Source of the DNA: Sulfitobacter sp.
GTDB taxonomy: Bacteria; Pseudomonadota; Alphaproteobacteria; Rhodobacterales; Rhodobacteraceae
Assembly: GCA_024636395.1 (NCBI GenBank)
Contig: JAGXHD010000175.1
Span: 1-5,713 of the forward strand
DNA: 5,713 nt
Reading direction: 5' to 3'
Below the pieces are notes generated by a model, which saw nothing but the letters and a program-made list of their open reading frames with translations, searched no databases and was not told where the DNA came from. Both the position numbers and the translations under genes were made by a program. This document shows, piece by piece, positions 5,498-5,713 of this stretch (within the stretch, counting starts at the first letter, position 1; each line of letters starts with the position of its first letter).

Positions 5498-5713
5498 TGC
5501 AAAAAGGTACACCCGAGGACCCCAAGGGCCTGATCTACGAGGCTTACCGCATCGATGGAATCACCAAGCCCGAATGCCGGACGATCTTTCTGGACTGGGC
5601 GTTGAGCCTTGAGCCCGGTCGCGATACACAGGCTGCTCTGCGGGTGCTGCTGGAGACCTATGGCCGCGATCCGGGCCATCCGATGTCGGAAGTTCTCGGC
5701 GAGGGCCTGCACG
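5497..5713 (+). CDS. Conserved hypothetical protein downstream of glnE, C-terminus cut by window end
   Basis: An open frame runs from ATG 5497 to the end of the window (72 codons, no stop). It begins MQKGTPEDPKGLIYEAYRID and continues with GITKPECRTIFLDWALSL, then a run ending in LRVLLETYG and HPMSEVLGEGLH. The protein is soluble, acidic and probably helical, with no signal peptide or membrane segment. It resembles short (roughly 80-100 residues) uncharacterised proteins I recall beside glnE in Rhodobacterales; I know no function. The start overlaps the glnE stop by one base (TGATG), or by four (ATGA) if the tandem ATG at 5494 is used. A GGAGAGG site precedes both. Tight overlap implies co-transcription and coupled translation with glnE. 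Codon use and GC content look like glnE, so it is not a chance frame. Confidence 0.75.
   Translation, partial: MQKGTPEDPKGLIYEAYRIDGITKPECRTIFLDWALSLEPGRDTQAALRVLLETYGRDPGHPMSEVLGEGLH

Overview
The window looks like a chromosomal contig end from a GC-rich alphaproteobacterium, most likely a member of the Rhodobacterales/Roseobacter group. The reasons are the GC-rich coding sequence, an alphaproteobacterial bacterial-type Ate1 (Bpt), a DUF2852 protein, a TRAP transporter, and a GlnE whose C-terminal domain has the form GSLGAGRL...SDLDL. This assignment rests on remembered family resemblance, not on a search. The first 19 bases are not biological: they match the synthetic Tn5 mosaic end used in transposase-based sequencing libraries. 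The contig therefore begins at an untrimmed adapter.

Layout. Bases 20-397 (+) hold the C-terminal end of a TRAP transporter large permease (DctM type), closed by a strong intrinsic terminator at 421-450. A short spacer (451-614) has a 14-bp perfect palindrome and no gene I can support. Three genes then run on the minus strand: a DUF2852 membrane protein (2452 to 2027), an RDD-family membrane protein (1957 to 1532) and bpt, an aspartate/glutamate leucyltransferase of the N-degron pathway (1436 to 615). A GC-rich hairpin at 1987-2009 separates the DUF2852 gene from the RDD gene. RDD and bpt are 95 bp apart and may be co-transcribed. From 2693 to 5497 (+) lies glnE, the bifunctional adenylyltransferase/adenylyl-removing enzyme of glutamine synthetase. 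A small conserved gene, cut by the window end, overlaps its stop codon.

The most interesting part is the 240-bp divergent spacer between the DUF2852 gene and glnE (2453-2692). Its middle is AT-rich (about 32% GC by hand count over 2521-2640) in an otherwise GC-rich window. It carries two 19-bp quasi-palindromes of the form ATGTRAWTnnnWTTYACAT, at 2520-2538 and 2578-2596, 58 bp centre to centre. These look like paired operators for an unidentified dimeric regulator. The left one falls inside a candidate promoter for the DUF2852 gene. glnE has no evident Shine-Dalgarno sequence, and a hairpin can form just before its start.

Functionally the genes are mostly housekeeping: nitrogen control (GlnE), targeted proteolysis (Bpt) and small membrane proteins. 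I see no mobile element, CRISPR array, tRNA or rRNA, and no sign of an entirely new multi-gene system. The paired operator is the best candidate for something undescribed.
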